A stretch of DNA of 64,000 nt from Lachnospiraceae bacterium UBA3282 (GCA_002361735.1 DETS01000031.1:41387-105386); one strand, 5' to 3'. Positions 18,059 to 27,454 are shown, numbered from the stretch's first letter. Numbers and translations are program-made. Notes: generated by a model from the letters alone, not told the origin.

Positions 18059-18917
18059 TTGCTACCTCTACCATATACTGTCCGTACGCCGTCTTCATCA
18101 GCGGCTCCGCCAGCTCTAACAGCTGCTCTTTCGTGATAAAACCTCTCTTGTAAGCGATCTCCTCGATGCAGGAGATGTAAAGTCCCTGCCGCTTCTGGAA
18201 TGCCGCCACAAAATCCGCCGCATCCAAAAGGGCGTCATGATTTCCCGTATCCAGCCACGCAAAGCCTCGTCCCAAAGTCTCCACCCGCAGCGTTCCTCTG
18301 CGCAGATATTCGTTGTTGATGCTGGTGATCTCGATCTCTCCTCTGGCGGAGGGCTTGACATTCTTCGCGATCTCCACCACATCATTGTCATAAAAATACA
18401 GTCCCGGCACCGCGTAGTTGCTCTTTGGCTTCTCGGGCTTCTCCTCGATGGAAAGCGCCATGCCGTTCTCGTCAAACTCTACCACGCCGTATTCGCGCGG
18501 ATCTCTCACATAGTAGCCAAAGATCGTGGCGCCGCTTTCTCTTGCCGCCACTTCTTTTAAGACCTTAGAGAAACTCTGTCCGTAAAAGATGTTGTCGCCA
18601 AGAACCAAAGCCACGGAATCGGAACCGATAAAGTCAGCGCCGATGATAAAGGCATCCGCCAGTCCCCTCGGGTACTCCTGCACGGCATATTCCATGTGCA
18701 GCCCAAGCTGCTGCCCCGTACCGAAAAGCTCCCGAAACGCCGGCAGATCTCTGGGGGTAGATATGATCAATATATCTCTGATCCCCGCCAGCATTAAAAT
18801 AGACAACGGATAATAAATCATCGGTTTATCGTAAATCGGCATCATCTGCTTCGAGATTGCCTTTGTCAGCGGGTAAAGTCTGGTGCCGGATCCGCCTGCA
18901 AGTATGATTCCTTTCAT
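18048..18917 (-). CDS. rmlA: Glucose-1-phosphate thymidylyltransferase
   Basis: A 289-residue enzyme that makes dTDP-glucose from glucose 1-phosphate and dTTP, the first step of the rhamnose pathway. The nucleotide-binding signature is [16 protein letters not shown] at residues 3-18, followed by [27 protein letters not shown] carries the metal-binding Asp near residue 110, and [13 protein letters not shown] is the typical C-terminal block. Length is normal. GGAGGG stands just before the ATG. It lies 44 bases after rmlB and overlaps the following GH25 gene. Confidence 0.96.
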   Translation of the reverse strand: MKGIILAGGSGTRLYPLTKAISKQMMPIYDKPMIYYPLSILMLAGIRDILIISTPRDLPAFRELFGTGQQLGLHMEYAVQEYPRGLADAFIIGADFIGSDSVALVLGDNIFYGQSFSKVLKEVAARESGATIFGYYVRDPREYGVVEFDENGMALSIEEKPEKPKSNYAVPGLYFYDNDVVEIAKNVKPSARGEIEITSINNEYLRRGTLRVETLGRGFAWLDTGNHDALLDAADFVAAFQKRQGLYISCIEEIAYKRGFITKEQLLELAEPLMKTAYGQYMVEVANGL

Positions 18918-18961
18918 AAACCCTCCATTCCGAGACTCGCATTTTTCTTTCCTGACCGCGC

Positions 18962-20044
18962 TTATCGTCCCGCGTACATTTCCTCATAATATTTCTGATA
19001 ATCGCCGCTCGTTACGTGCTTCATCCAATCTTCATGGGCAAAATACCATTCGATCGTGCGGCGGATGCCATCCTTGAACATCGTCTCCGGCTCCCAACCG
19101 ATCTCCGCCCTGATCTTATCCGGTGCGATTGCATAACGCCTGTCATGTCCCTTACGGTCTTCCACATAAGTGATCAGATCCTCCGTGACATGCGCCTTGC
19201 GGGGATCGGTGTCGGGAAGCATCTCCCGAAGCGTCTCGATAATGATCTTGATGATTTCAATATTTTGCTTCTCGTTATGTCCGCCCACATTGTAAGTCTC
19301 GAACAGCCTGCCCTTCTCCTGCACCATGTCGATCGCCTTGGCGTGATCCTCCACATAAAGCCAGTCGCGCACGTTTTTACCGTCGCCGTAGACAGGAAGT
19401 TTCTTTCCCTGCAGGGCGTTATTGATGATGAGGGGAATCAGCTTCTCCGGGAACTGGTACGGTCCGTAATTATTAGAGCAATTCGTGATGTTTGCCGGGA
19501 AATGATAGGTGTCCATATAGGACTTCACCAGCATATCCGAGCTTGCTTTGCTGGCTGAATAGGGACTGTGGGGCGCGTAAGGCGTGGTCTCGTAAAAGTA
19601 ACCGCCGTCCTCCGGAAGGGAGCCGTACACCTCGTCGGTAGATACGTGCAGGAACTTTTTATCCGCCCGAAAGCTGCCGTCAGGAAGCTCCCACGCCGCC
19701 TTCGCGCAGTTTAACATCACCGCCGTACCGAGCACATTGGTCTGCACGAACACTTCGGGGTTCTTGATGCTTCTGTCCACATGGCTCTCCGCCGCGAAAT
19801 GCACCACTCTGTCGATATCGTTTTCCGCAAAAATCTTTGCAATGGCTTCCTTATCGCAGATATTTGCCTTAACAAAGGTATAGTTTTCTCTGTCCTCCAC
19901 TTCTTTTAAGTTTTCCGGATTACCCGCATAGGTCAGCGCGTCCACGTTGATGATGCGGATCGCATCGCCGTACTTGCGAAACATATAATGAATGTAGTTG
20001 GAGCCGATGAACCCGGCGCCGCCCGTTACCAGATAGGTTCTCAC
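18962..20044 (-). CDS. rmlB: dTDP-glucose 4,6-dehydratase
   Basis: A 360-residue extended short-chain dehydrogenase/reductase that converts dTDP-glucose to dTDP-4-keto-6-deoxyglucose. The NAD-binding motif [11 protein letters not shown] is at residues 7-17. The catalytic region has STDEVYG with Asp/Glu and the YSASKASSD motif supplying Tyr and Lys. I place the start at a GTG (20044) because GGAG lies six bases upstream and the protein then begins VRTYLVTGG as the family does; an ATG 33 bases earlier has no Shine-Dalgarno site. It is the first gene of the rmlB-rmlA-GH25-rmlC-wzm-wzt series, with a possible promoter at 20089-20117. No rmlD follows. Confidence 0.95.
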   Translation of the reverse strand: MRTYLVTGGAGFIGSNYIHYMFRKYGDAIRIINVDALTYAGNPENLKEVEDRENYTFVKANICDKEAIAKIFAENDIDRVVHFAAESHVDRSIKNPEVFVQTNVLGTAVMLNCAKAAWELPDGSFRADKKFLHVSTDEVYGSLPEDGGYFYETTPYAPHSPYSASKASSDMLVKSYMDTYHFPANITNCSNNYGPYQFPEKLIPLIINNALQGKKLPVYGDGKNVRDWLYVEDHAKAIDMVQEKGRLFETYNVGGHNEKQNIEIIKIIIETLREMLPDTDPRKAHVTEDLITYVEDRKGHDRRYAIAPDKIRAEIGWEPETMFKDGIRRTIEWYFAHEDWMKHVTSGDYQKYYEEMYAGR

Positions 20045-20088
20045 AGTTTTCTCCTTCCAGAAATCAACTTTTGTCATTTACTTTATTT

Positions 20089-20117
20089 ATTATCCCCGAA
20101 GCGGCGTCAAAATGCAA
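20089..20117 (-). promoter_or_regulatory. Possible promoter of rmlB operon
   Basis: On the minus strand GATAAT (20094-20089) lies 17 bases from TTGCAT (20117-20112). The -10 box is good but the -35 is weak. Position fits: a leader of about 35-40 bases before the GTG start. Confidence 0.45.
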
Positions 20118-20157
20118 GCGCTATCTCCGAACCGCCCCGCAACCGCCTCCAAATCGT

Positions 20158-22986
20158 TTAGTAGTTTACATAACTTATATTCATGTCTACATTGGTACCA
20201 ATGCCGCTGACCCTCCCCTTGGAGGAATACTGCCACAGATCATAGCGGGTAGCCGTGTAAGTCGGCGCGCTCGCATACTGCGCCAGCCACAGTTTATAAC
20301 TTGTAAGACTTGCCGTGTTGATCTTCTCCGTAAACCAGGTCTTATTCGCATAGACGCCCGCCGAGATACCGGAGTTCTGCACCGTCTGGCAGAAGGTCTT
20401 GCAGACTGCCGTCCGCATATCGCGGCTGATGCCGTCGGCTCTGCCGCCGCTGGCTTCCACATCAAGGAAAAGCGGATAATTCAAACCATAGCCCTTCACC
20501 AGATCGATCGCCATCGAAGCTTCCTCCACAGCCTCCACCTCATTAACCGCCTGACTGTAGAAGTAAGCGCCTACCTTGAGCCCTGCTGCTTTCGCGCCTT
20601 TGATATTGCTGTGGAATTTCGGATCCTCCACCAGGACACCCGTGGAATAACCGCGGTAGCCGCAGCGGATGATAACGTAGGAGACACCGGAATTTTTTAC
20701 CGCGTTCCAGTCGATATTGCCGTTATGCTTGGAGACATCAATGCCCATGGTACCGGAACTCTTTGCCAGCTTACCGTCGCTGCCAAACGTATATCTCGCC
20801 CCCTGAATGACCTGCTCTCCGGTCACGTAATTGCCGTTTTTGTCATAGTAATAGAGATGACCGTCGATGGTCTGCCAGCCGGTATATTTATAGCCGGATG
20901 CGACTTTCACCTGCCTGAAGAATTGATCGCGATCCTTATAATCCTGATACGTCGCCTCACGGTACTCTCCGTTAGAATCTTTGTAATAGAGTTGGTTCCC
21001 GTCCTTATCCTTTAACTTTGTCTGCCCGTCTACCGCGGCAGCCGCCTTTAACACTTTAACCTCATAGGACTCGCTGATTTCTTCCTTGCCCTTGCAAATT
21101 GCCCGTATCTTTACAGTGCCCTCGCAAATACCGGTCACGACGCCATTCTCGTCCACCTTCGCGATCTTTGTATCCTCGCTTTTCCAGGTGATTTTTCCAC
21201 CTTTCGGCTCCGTCTTTGCCGTGAGCGTGACGGTCTTTCCCTCCGTCACCTCATTTGAACCGCTGATGGTTATTTTCCGGTAGACGGTCTCGTCCTGCTC
21301 CTTGTCCTTGTCTTTATCCTTGTCTTTGTCCTTGTCGTCTTTGTCCTTATCTTTATCCTTGTCGTCTTTGTCCTTGTCGTCTTTATCCTTGTCGTCTTTG
21401 TCCTTGTCGTCTTTGTCCTTATCTTTGTCCTTATCTTCGTCAGTTCCATTCACTGTCACGGAACAGCTGTGTTCCTGCACCTTGCTGCCGATCACCACGC
21501 GGGCTGTGACCGTAGTGGTTCCGGAAGCCACCGCCGTCACCGTGCCGTCGCTCACCGTAGCGACCGAAGAATCCGAAACATTCCACTCCACCGAGTAGCT
21601 GACGTCCTCACTCACCGATATTTTCAACGTATCGCTGCCGCCTTTGTCCAGTGTCAGGCTGCTCTTATCAAGAGAAGAAGTCGCTCTCTCATAGGGATCG
21701 TCTTCCTCATCTCCATCCTCGACCATCCTGCGGAAGCCGCCGCTCGCAGTCTTCCAAGGATCTGCTATTTTATCCTTTGATACCTCCTCATACGTGGTTT
21801 CCTCATCCCCGATCGGGGTCTTTGTCGATTCCACCCACTCTACCGTGTCTTGCAGCGCTGATTCTTCCGCCGTATTTTTCTGCGTTGCTTCCTCCTTGGC
21901 GACATTGACCTCCGCCTCAGTCTTTACCTCGTCGGCAACATCCACCTTCTGATAGGCGATCTTATCCGTGACCTTGACACTGCTGCTCTTTGTCGGGACC
22001 TTATATTTCTCCGCCGCTCCCTCGGGAAGGGGGAGCAGTTTTACTTCATAGCTGCCCGCAGCAATGCCCGTCTGATAAATCACACCGTCCTTATCTTCGT
22101 CCTTTAAGCGAAAACTCTTAGGACCGGAAACGTCCACCTCGAAGGGGACGCCGCCGATCAGCTTTCCGGTCTTATTGTTTACCAGCTTGATTTTCATGTC
22201 AGACATAATGGACGTCAGATGCAAAACCACTTCCACGTCACCTTCTGTCTCTCCCGCAGGCGCCGTTTCCCGGTCATCCGTTTCCCGGTCGTCCGTTTCC
22301 TCATCCTCCGCACTGAGCATACTGCCAAGCCTTGCCGATTCTGTCACGGCGATCAGACCGCTTTCTCCGATCACCGAAACGCCCTCAAGCTCCTCTCCGA
22401 CATTGGCAAAAGCTGCCACCTGTTTCTGCGTAGATCTGGCGTGCAGATAAATGCCGCCTGTCGCAACCGCACCCACGAGCACCACGATTCCCATGACCGC
22501 CACTGCGATATCCAGACCGCTCATCTCTCCCAAAAAATATCTCAGACGGGCTGCAAAACCATCGTCATCTTCATAGTCGTCGTCCTCATAGTCCTCATAG
22601 TCCTCGTCTTCGTAGTCCTCGTCTTCGTAATCTTCGTCTTCGTAGTCCTCATCCTCGTATTCTTCGTAATCTTCATCCTCATAGTCTTCGTCTTCGCAGT
22701 CCTCGCAGTCCTCATCCTCGTAGTCTTCGTCTTCGCAGTCCTCATCCTCGTACACTTCTACGTAACGGACAGGCGTCTTTGCCGCCGACGCCGCTTCCTT
22801 TGCCGGGGCATGCGTCTTCTGCCAAGTCTCGATCGTCTCGTCATCCAGACTCAAAAATTCCAGCGTATCTTCCGTCACGGTATCGGCATCTTCATCATCA
22901 AAACAATCATCCGCAAGCAGGTCTTCAAAACGCACCGTCCCGCGCCGTTCTTTTGTATGTTTTTTTGTATTATTTTTATTCTGCAT
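20158..22986 (-). CDS. Large membrane-anchored GH25 muramidase with acidic and Lys-Asp repeat regions and BIG2 domains
   Basis: A 942-residue protein. Order: basic start; acidic tail rich in Glu-Asp-Tyr repeats (about 78-143); membrane helix (159-182); beta-rich domain (about 250-345) with a DEDKDGVIY segment like the smaller GH25 protein; BIG2-like domain (about 437-513); Lys-Asp repeat spacer (516-563); second BIG2-like domain (about 570-647); cell-wall-binding-like repeats with YYKDSNGEY and YYYDKNGNY (about 655-740); GH25 domain (747-942) with GIDVSKH (Asp750) and FLDVEASGG (Asp842, Glu844). The acidic tail precedes the helix, so it should face the cytoplasm. GAGGTG lies eight bases before the ATG. 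It probably remodels peptidoglycan; the tail may bind a partner or cations. Confidence 0.9.
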   Translation of the reverse strand: MQNKNNTKKHTKERRGTVRFEDLLADDCFDDEDADTVTEDTLEFLSLDDETIETWQKTHAPAKEAASAAKTPVRYVEVYEDEDCEDEDYEDEDCEDCEDEDYEDEDYEEYEDEDYEDEDYEDEDYEDEDYEDYEDDDYEDDDGFAARLRYFLGEMSGLDIAVAVMGIVVLVGAVATGGIYLHARSTQKQVAAFANVGEELEGVSVIGESGLIAVTESARLGSMLSAEDEETDDRETDDRETAPAGETEGDVEVVLHLTSIMSDMKIKLVNNKTGKLIGGVPFEVDVSGPKSFRLKDEDKDGVIYQTGIAAGSYEVKLLPLPEGAAEKYKVPTKSSSVKVTDKIAYQKVDVADEVKTEAEVNVAKEEATQKNTAEESALQDTVEWVESTKTPIGDEETTYEEVSKDKIADPWKTASGGFRRMVEDGDEEDDPYERATSSLDKSSLTLDKGGSDTLKISVSEDVSYSVEWNVSDSSVATVSDGTVTAVASGTTTVTARVVIGSKVQEHSCSVTVNGTDEDKDKDKDKDDKDKDDKDKDDKDKDDKDKDKDKDDKDKDKDKDKDKEQDETVYRKITISGSNEVTEGKTVTLTAKTEPKGGKITWKSEDTKIAKVDENGVVTGICEGTVKIRAICKGKEEISESYEVKVLKAAAAVDGQTKLKDKDGNQLYYKDSNGEYREATYQDYKDRDQFFRQVKVASGYKYTGWQTIDGHLYYYDKNGNYVTGEQVIQGARYTFGSDGKLAKSSGTMGIDVSKHNGNIDWNAVKNSGVSYVIIRCGYRGYSTGVLVEDPKFHSNIKGAKAAGLKVGAYFYSQAVNEVEAVEEASMAIDLVKGYGLNYPLFLDVEASGGRADGISRDMRTAVCKTFCQTVQNSGISAGVYANKTWFTEKINTASLTSYKLWLAQYASAPTYTATRYDLWQYSSKGRVSGIGTNVDMNISYVNY
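21298..21441 (-). repeat. Lys-Asp coding tandem repeat
   Basis: Irregular tandem copies of a short unit encoding K-D-K-D-D occupy residues 516-563 of the 942-residue GH25 protein and separate its two BIG2 domains. The near-identical DNA units could change number by slippage in multiples of three. Confidence 0.85.
22558..22755 (-). repeat. Glu-Asp-Tyr coding tandem repeat
   Basis: Short tandem units encoding E-D-E-D-Y or E-D-E-D-C fill residues 78-143 of the same GH25 protein, on the predicted cytoplasmic side. Copies differ mainly by third-base changes, so the region may vary in length between strains. Confidence 0.85.
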
Positions 22987-23326
22987 TTCGTCGTCACCTC
23001 ATCTGCTGATTTGTTGTATTTTCACGATGCGCCGCCGCCGTGTTTTCCCTCTTATGTAAACCTTGTTATCCAAAACAATTTTGTAACATTGTAGCACAAA
23101 AGCAGGACTATGGCAAGGTATTTATGTCGGACGCTGTATATCATTTATGTAAATTGAAAAAATACGTTGTAAAGTTCAATTATACGCGATAGATGCGCGA
23201 TATTTTACAACGCATTCTACGCCATTTTTCGCCAAGATGCGCTTGACTTTGCAAGTTACAGCTGACACAATATAAGGGCAACCGGCAAACGTTTACATAA
23301 CAACTTTGTGGAAAAGGGGAATTTTC
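22987..23326. promoter_or_regulatory. Divergent intergenic region with promoter signals and an operator-like palindrome
   Basis: This 340-base gap separates the leftward GH25 gene from the rightward zinc-ribbon gene. A perfect TATAAT for leftward transcription (23184-23179) lies inside an inverted repeat, CGTTGTAAA (23165-23173) and TTTACAACG (23204-23212), with CGCG repeats within; no good -35 lies at 17 bases. For rightward transcription TTGACT (23243-23248) is 17 bases from CACAAT (23266-23271). The palindrome over the leftward -10 could be a repressor site. No gene was seen in the gap. Confidence 0.5.
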
Positions 23327-23650
23327 ATGATGTACATGCACTACTGTAAGCGTTGCCATCGGGTTCAGATGCTGAACGGGCATAAGCAGTTTTGCCCATG
23401 CTGCCAGAGTATCATTACGGAATTGAAGCTCAGCTATCTGGATTATGTCTCAATGGACAAGCTTGCCAGAGAGTCTTTCCAAGAGCGCTGTTCAGACGAA
23501 GAACAGCTGAAAAAGCTAGGGACTACATACCGTATGTACAAGTACAGCAAATGGTACAAAGAACTGCAGCGGCAACTGATGCCACCAATGGTCCGTTCCT
23601 GCGCACCGGTAGAACGAGCCCAGATGGGAAACGTCGTATCAATGGTTTGA
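23327..23650 (+). CDS. Small zinc-ribbon protein of unknown function
   Basis: A 107-residue protein whose N-terminus has two Cys pairs, CKRCH near residue 7 and CPCCQ near residue 25, the layout of a zinc ribbon. The rest is charged and has no membrane segment. GGGG lies about seven bases before the ATG at 23327; an upstream in-frame start has no site. A promoter-like sequence lies at 23243-23271 and a terminator at 23669-23716, so it is a single-gene unit. I do not recognise a characterised homologue. A regulatory or nucleic-acid-binding role is possible but unproven. Confidence 0.75.
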   Translation: MMYMHYCKRCHRVQMLNGHKQFCPCCQSIITELKLSYLDYVSMDKLARESFQERCSDEEQLKKLGTTYRMYKYSKWYKELQRQLMPPMVRSCAPVERAQMGNVVSMV

Positions 23651-23668
23651 TACAAAAAACCAAGAAAG

Positions 23669-23716
23669 AGAGCGCACTTTAAGAGCATTCACTTTTAAAG
23701 AACGCTCTTTTTCTTT
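23669..23716 (+). terminator. Terminator after zinc-ribbon gene
   Basis: AGAGCG (23669-23674) pairs with CGCTCT, an inner CTTTAA/TTAAAG stem adds stability, and a T-rich run follows. It ends the short transcript of the 107-residue protein. Confidence 0.6.
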
Positions 23717-23864
23717 CGAAAATATTAAGAAAAAGATACGCTTTCTGTGATTATTTTCAGTGGATTTTTGGGAAAAACCATAGTAGAATAGAAAAAAAAC
23801 AAAACGGCTGTAATATGCCGGAAAGGATATCGGCGTATCAAGATGCTCCGACATGGAGGTAACT

Positions 23865-24887
23865 ATGGGAGAAAATCAAGAAAAGAACATACCGGAAACA
23901 GAAAACATGACAGAGGTGTCAGAACCAAGTGCGAAAGGCAAAAAAAACAGACTCCTTGTGAACATCCAGCTGATCCTGCTGGCTGCCATTGTGTTTGTCG
24001 TAGGCTTCTCCGCTTACCGTCTCTACAAATGGGATAAAGGAACCCCCTCCGACTACGATCCGAATTATCAGACGACAGACTTTGACATCGAGGTAATGGA
24101 CAACATCATCCCTCTCGCCCCGGAAATGCGCGAAGGCTGGGTAGATGACGGCGTGACCACCATCCTCTGTCTGGGCGACGATCCTTTTTCTCTGAATCGG
24201 GGCGAGGGTGGTCTGTCGGAACAGATTGCGAAAAAGACAGGCGCAACCGTCTATAACGGCGCCTTTACGGGAACCACCATGGCGGCGCAGTTTGCTTCCT
24301 ACAACGACGGCTACATCCTGGACGCCTTCTCCTTCTCTTATGTGGCAAACAGTCTGGCGAGCGGGAACTTTGACCTGATGAAGACGGCGGCAACCTACAG
24401 CTACGACGAGAGCTTTGCGCAGAATGTACAGATGCTCTCGGAACTTGACATGAATACCGTGGACATGATCTGCATCATGTACGACGGCAGCGACTATGTG
24501 AACAAGCGTCCCTGCGACGACCCCAACGCTCCCTATGACATCGTCACCTACACAGGCGCGCTGCGCGCAGGCGTAAAGGCCATTCAGGAAGCCTACCCAC
24601 ATATCCGTATCGCAGTGATGTCCCACACCTTCTGCCACAGTATCGGTGAAGACGGCAATTTCCAAAACGGCGACCGGGCCGATCTTGGCCACGGCACGCT
24701 AAGCCATTATCTGCAAAAGGAACGGGACGCTACCATGGACGTCGGCGTTTCCTTTATCGATAACTTTTACGGCTCTGTAAACGAAGATAATTATCTGGAT
24801 TATATGACCGATTACATCCACTTTAACGATGCGGGGCGGGAGCTTTTGGCACAGAGGTTTGTGGACTGTATGCTCCCCGCTCAATAA
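23865..24887 (+). CDS. Membrane-anchored SGNH-like protein with altered nucleophile motif
   Basis: A 340-residue protein with a charged N-terminus, one membrane helix (about 30-52) and an extracytoplasmic SGNH-like domain. The block I position reads CLGDDPFS (near residues 102-109), so the usual GDS serine is replaced by Asp106, while the C-terminal DYIHFNDAGRELLA block keeps the Asp-x-x-His pattern. It may be non-hydrolytic or use a different serine (PFS). GGAGG lies five bases before the ATG at 23865; an ATG 12 bases upstream was rejected. Its end overlaps the end of the convergent SGNH gene by seven bases. Partner of the neighbouring MBOAT system is a reasonable inference. Confidence 0.75.
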   Translation: MGENQEKNIPETENMTEVSEPSAKGKKNRLLVNIQLILLAAIVFVVGFSAYRLYKWDKGTPSDYDPNYQTTDFDIEVMDNIIPLAPEMREGWVDDGVTTILCLGDDPFSLNRGEGGLSEQIAKKTGATVYNGAFTGTTMAAQFASYNDGYILDAFSFSYVANSLASGNFDLMKTAATYSYDESFAQNVQMLSELDMNTVDMICIMYDGSDYVNKRPCDDPNAPYDIVTYTGALRAGVKAIQEAYPHIRIAVMSHTFCHSIGEDGNFQNGDRADLGHGTLSHYLQKERDATMDVGVSFIDNFYGSVNEDNYLDYMTDYIHFNDAGRELLAQRFVDCMLPAQ

Positions 24888-25936
24888 TCCTTTGAAAACA
24901 ACTCCTCAAAGTCAAACCGCGCTATCATATCACGCGTATTCAACAGCGCCCTCTCCATCTCCTCCGCGCTCTTTACTTCGCAGGTTCCGTCCGCAAAGCA
25001 CTCTGTCATAAAGCGGTTGAACCTCGCGTGGTAATGGGTGTAGTCCGCGTAATTGTTCAGATCCGTCACGATCTCTTCCCGGTTCGGGAAGTAAAACACC
25101 CGCACATTATCGTAGGCAAGCACTGTCTGCGCGATATGCGCATACTCCCGCATGGTCGCCTCCAGATGATTTTCCTGTATCACGTCATTCCAGTAAAGGA
25201 TGCTGTATGGCGGGAAAAAGATATAAAAAGTCGTGTCCGGATTCTGCTCGATATAAGGACAGAGATTGACGCGCAGATTTAAGTCCGTGCTTTCCAAAAA
25301 GGCGTCGGCAGGCGTCTCCTCCTCCACCGGCTCAGCGGGCACATAGTTGTGCATCACCCACTGGATATTGTAGTATTCGTCCGTCCACCAGCTCTGATAC
25401 ACCGTGGCAAGATCCGTCTTGTCGGGATCGGCAAGGGGACGCAGCACGTAATTTAACAGCACATCCTTATTAAAAAGATACTGTATGTCATTGAGATAAT
25501 TGTCATCATAGAGATATGCCGGAAGCGGATATTTCGTCTCCTCCACGCCTCCGGTGTAGGTCGTTACGTCCACCCCCAGAAAGACAGACTTCACTTCGTG
25601 GTCACTCTTGAAAATAATGTCCATGATATTTGCCTGATCTTTCGGGTAGGCACCGCTGTAGTTGAGTTTAATCGTATGAAGCCCCATCAGTTCCTCAAAC
25701 CAATGCGTGTTGAAATTCACCGTCATGGAGGAGCCGAGGATCACGCTGTCGTAATCCATGTGCTTTGCCATCCCCGGATTCTGGGAAAGCTGATTGTCCA
25801 CCAGATAGGGAAAGCTTTCAAGCGGCGCATGGTACTGGAAAAAGGGGTCCACCCAAACCACCAGCGCTGCCGCCAGAATAAGAAGTATAAAGATAAAAGA
25901 TACGATGGAAAGAATCCATTTCTGAAACCGCTGCAT
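24881..25936 (-). CDS. SGNH/DltD-like membrane-anchored acyl-transfer protein
   Basis: A 351-residue protein with one N-terminal membrane helix (about 8-28) and a large outer domain. Block I is VILGSSMTVNF near residue 66 (candidate nucleophile Ser in GSS), and the C-terminal DYTHYHARFN supplies the Asp/His pair. It follows an MBOAT gene by 15 bases on the same strand. MBOAT plus SGNH pairs move acyl groups across the membrane onto glycans, as DltB/DltD and AlgI/AlgX-type systems do; I infer the same here. GGAG lies seven bases before the ATG. The acyl group and acceptor are unknown. Confidence 0.8.
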   Translation of the reverse strand: MQRFQKWILSIVSFIFILLILAAALVVWVDPFFQYHAPLESFPYLVDNQLSQNPGMAKHMDYDSVILGSSMTVNFNTHWFEELMGLHTIKLNYSGAYPKDQANIMDIIFKSDHEVKSVFLGVDVTTYTGGVEETKYPLPAYLYDDNYLNDIQYLFNKDVLLNYVLRPLADPDKTDLATVYQSWWTDEYYNIQWVMHNYVPAEPVEEETPADAFLESTDLNLRVNLCPYIEQNPDTTFYIFFPPYSILYWNDVIQENHLEATMREYAHIAQTVLAYDNVRVFYFPNREEIVTDLNNYADYTHYHARFNRFMTECFADGTCEVKSAEEMERALLNTRDMIARFDFEELFSKDY

Positions 25937-25951
25937 TCCATTTCTCCTATA

Positions 25952-27454
25952 CTAAAAATTAAAATACAAAAACGTGCTGACCCCGGAAAAGCTTAAGATG
26001 CACCAAACTGCCAGCACTGCCAGCACCACCGCCGACACAGGACCGTATTTCATCCGCTCTGCCCGCTCCTTCGCATTTTTCCCCACCATAGCCAGATACA
26101 AGCCCGCCGCCAGGATCAGGAACATCAAAAGATAACGACTGAAAGAAAAGTTATCCAAATGCAGTACTTTGAGCACATACCAAAACTCGTCGGGTCGCAG
26201 ACACTCCGCCAGGTCGAGGGAAATCTTTTTCACTTCCCCCACGCACGCTGTCCTAAGAAGCGTATTCGCCTGCGCGATGCTCTCCGCCCGAAAGTAGACC
26301 CAGGCGATGCTGACATAGAGGAAGGTCAGTATTTGTGACACTATTGTCATAATTCTGGATTTTCCTGCATTTTTCCGCATCAGCCGAGGTTTCCACTGCC
26401 CCAGCCAAAACCGCGTCACCACATACAACACCCCGTGCAGCATCCCCCAGACCGGAAAATGAAACCCTGCCCCGTGCCAGAAACCGCTTAAGAAAAAAAC
26501 GATCAGGAGATTACCGTACATCCGCCCCTGTCCCCTGCGGTTGCCGCCCAGCGGGATGTAGACATATTTGGTAAAGAAACGGTTCAGGGTAATGTGCCAC
26601 CGCTTCCAGAAATCCACAATATTAACTGCCTTGTAGGGCGAATTGAAGTTGACGGGAATCTCGATCCCGAGCATCCTGCCCAGCCCCAGCGCCATATCGC
26701 AGTAGCCGCTGAAATCAAAGTAAAGCTGCAGAGCATAAAAGAAGATCACCAGCACCGCGTCCGCACGACCGAGGAGATTCAGATTTTCATAGCCGTAATC
26801 CACGCCTTTGCCGAAGGTATCCGCTAACAGCACTTTCTTGGAAAGTCCGAGCACAAAGAGCGCCAACCCGCCCGCGATTCGCTCCCAATCCGCCCTTTTT
26901 TTGCCAAAGGCTCGAAACTGCGGGAGCATTTCGCCATGGTTCACGATCGGACCGGCGATCAACTGGGGAAAAAAGGAGACAAACAGCGCGTACTCGGACA
27001 GCGAGCAGTCCGCCACTTCCTCCCGATAGGTATCCACGATAAAGGAAATCTGCTGAAAGGTAAAAAAACTGATGCCCAGCGGCAAAAGAATGCCCCGCAG
27101 CACAAAATCGGTTCCGAACACATGGTTCGCCGTATCCAAAAAGAAGTCAAAATACTTAAAATAAAAGAGGACGCCCAGATTCATCGCCACCGCCAAAATC
27201 ATCATCCCCCTGCGGAATGCCGCGCCATTTTGCGGCTTCTGACGGGACAGCAGTCTGTGAAACAGGTAATTTCCCGCGATGCTGCAGATCATGATCAGCA
27301 GATAAGACAGATTAAAATAACCATAAAACCACAGAGACATGGCAGTCAGAAACACGCGTGCAGCCCCTGCCTTCTCCCGCTGCAGAAGGCCGTAATAACC
27401 GAGCAGACATATCGGGAAAAAAACGAATACAAAGATATATGAATTAAATAACAT
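25952..27454 (-). CDS. MBOAT family membrane O-acyltransferase (AlgI/DltB-like)
   Basis: A 500-residue polytopic membrane protein of the MBOAT family. Family blocks are seen in order: LLPLGISFFTFQQISFIVD (near 127), LYFDFSGYCDMALG (near 246), FWKRWHITLNRFFTKYVYIPLGG (near 286, split here only for naming), and FLSGFWHGAGFHF with the conserved His near residue 330. About eleven membrane segments are visible. GGAG lies eight bases before the ATG. It sits 15 bases upstream of a DltD/SGNH-like gene, so the two probably form one acylation unit for a surface glycan. It is one of three MBOAT genes in the window. Confidence 0.9.
   Translation of the reverse strand: MLFNSYIFVFVFFPICLLGYYGLLQREKAGAARVFLTAMSLWFYGYFNLSYLLIMICSIAGNYLFHRLLSRQKPQNGAAFRRGMMILAVAMNLGVLFYFKYFDFFLDTANHVFGTDFVLRGILLPLGISFFTFQQISFIVDTYREEVADCSLSEYALFVSFFPQLIAGPIVNHGEMLPQFRAFGKKRADWERIAGGLALFVLGLSKKVLLADTFGKGVDYGYENLNLLGRADAVLVIFFYALQLYFDFSGYCDMALGLGRMLGIEIPVNFNSPYKAVNIVDFWKRWHITLNRFFTKYVYIPLGGNRRGQGRMYGNLLIVFFLSGFWHGAGFHFPVWGMLHGVLYVVTRFWLGQWKPRLMRKNAGKSRIMTIVSQILTFLYVSIAWVYFRAESIAQANTLLRTACVGEVKKISLDLAECLRPDEFWYVLKVLHLDNFSFSRYLLMFLILAAGLYLAMVGKNAKERAERMKYGPVSAVVLAVLAVWCILSFSGVSTFLYFNF

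Noticed and set aside
21298..21441. Tandem repeat resembling a CRISPR or minisatellite
   Set aside because: Units are short, contiguous, without spacers, and in frame with a Lys-Asp coding region.
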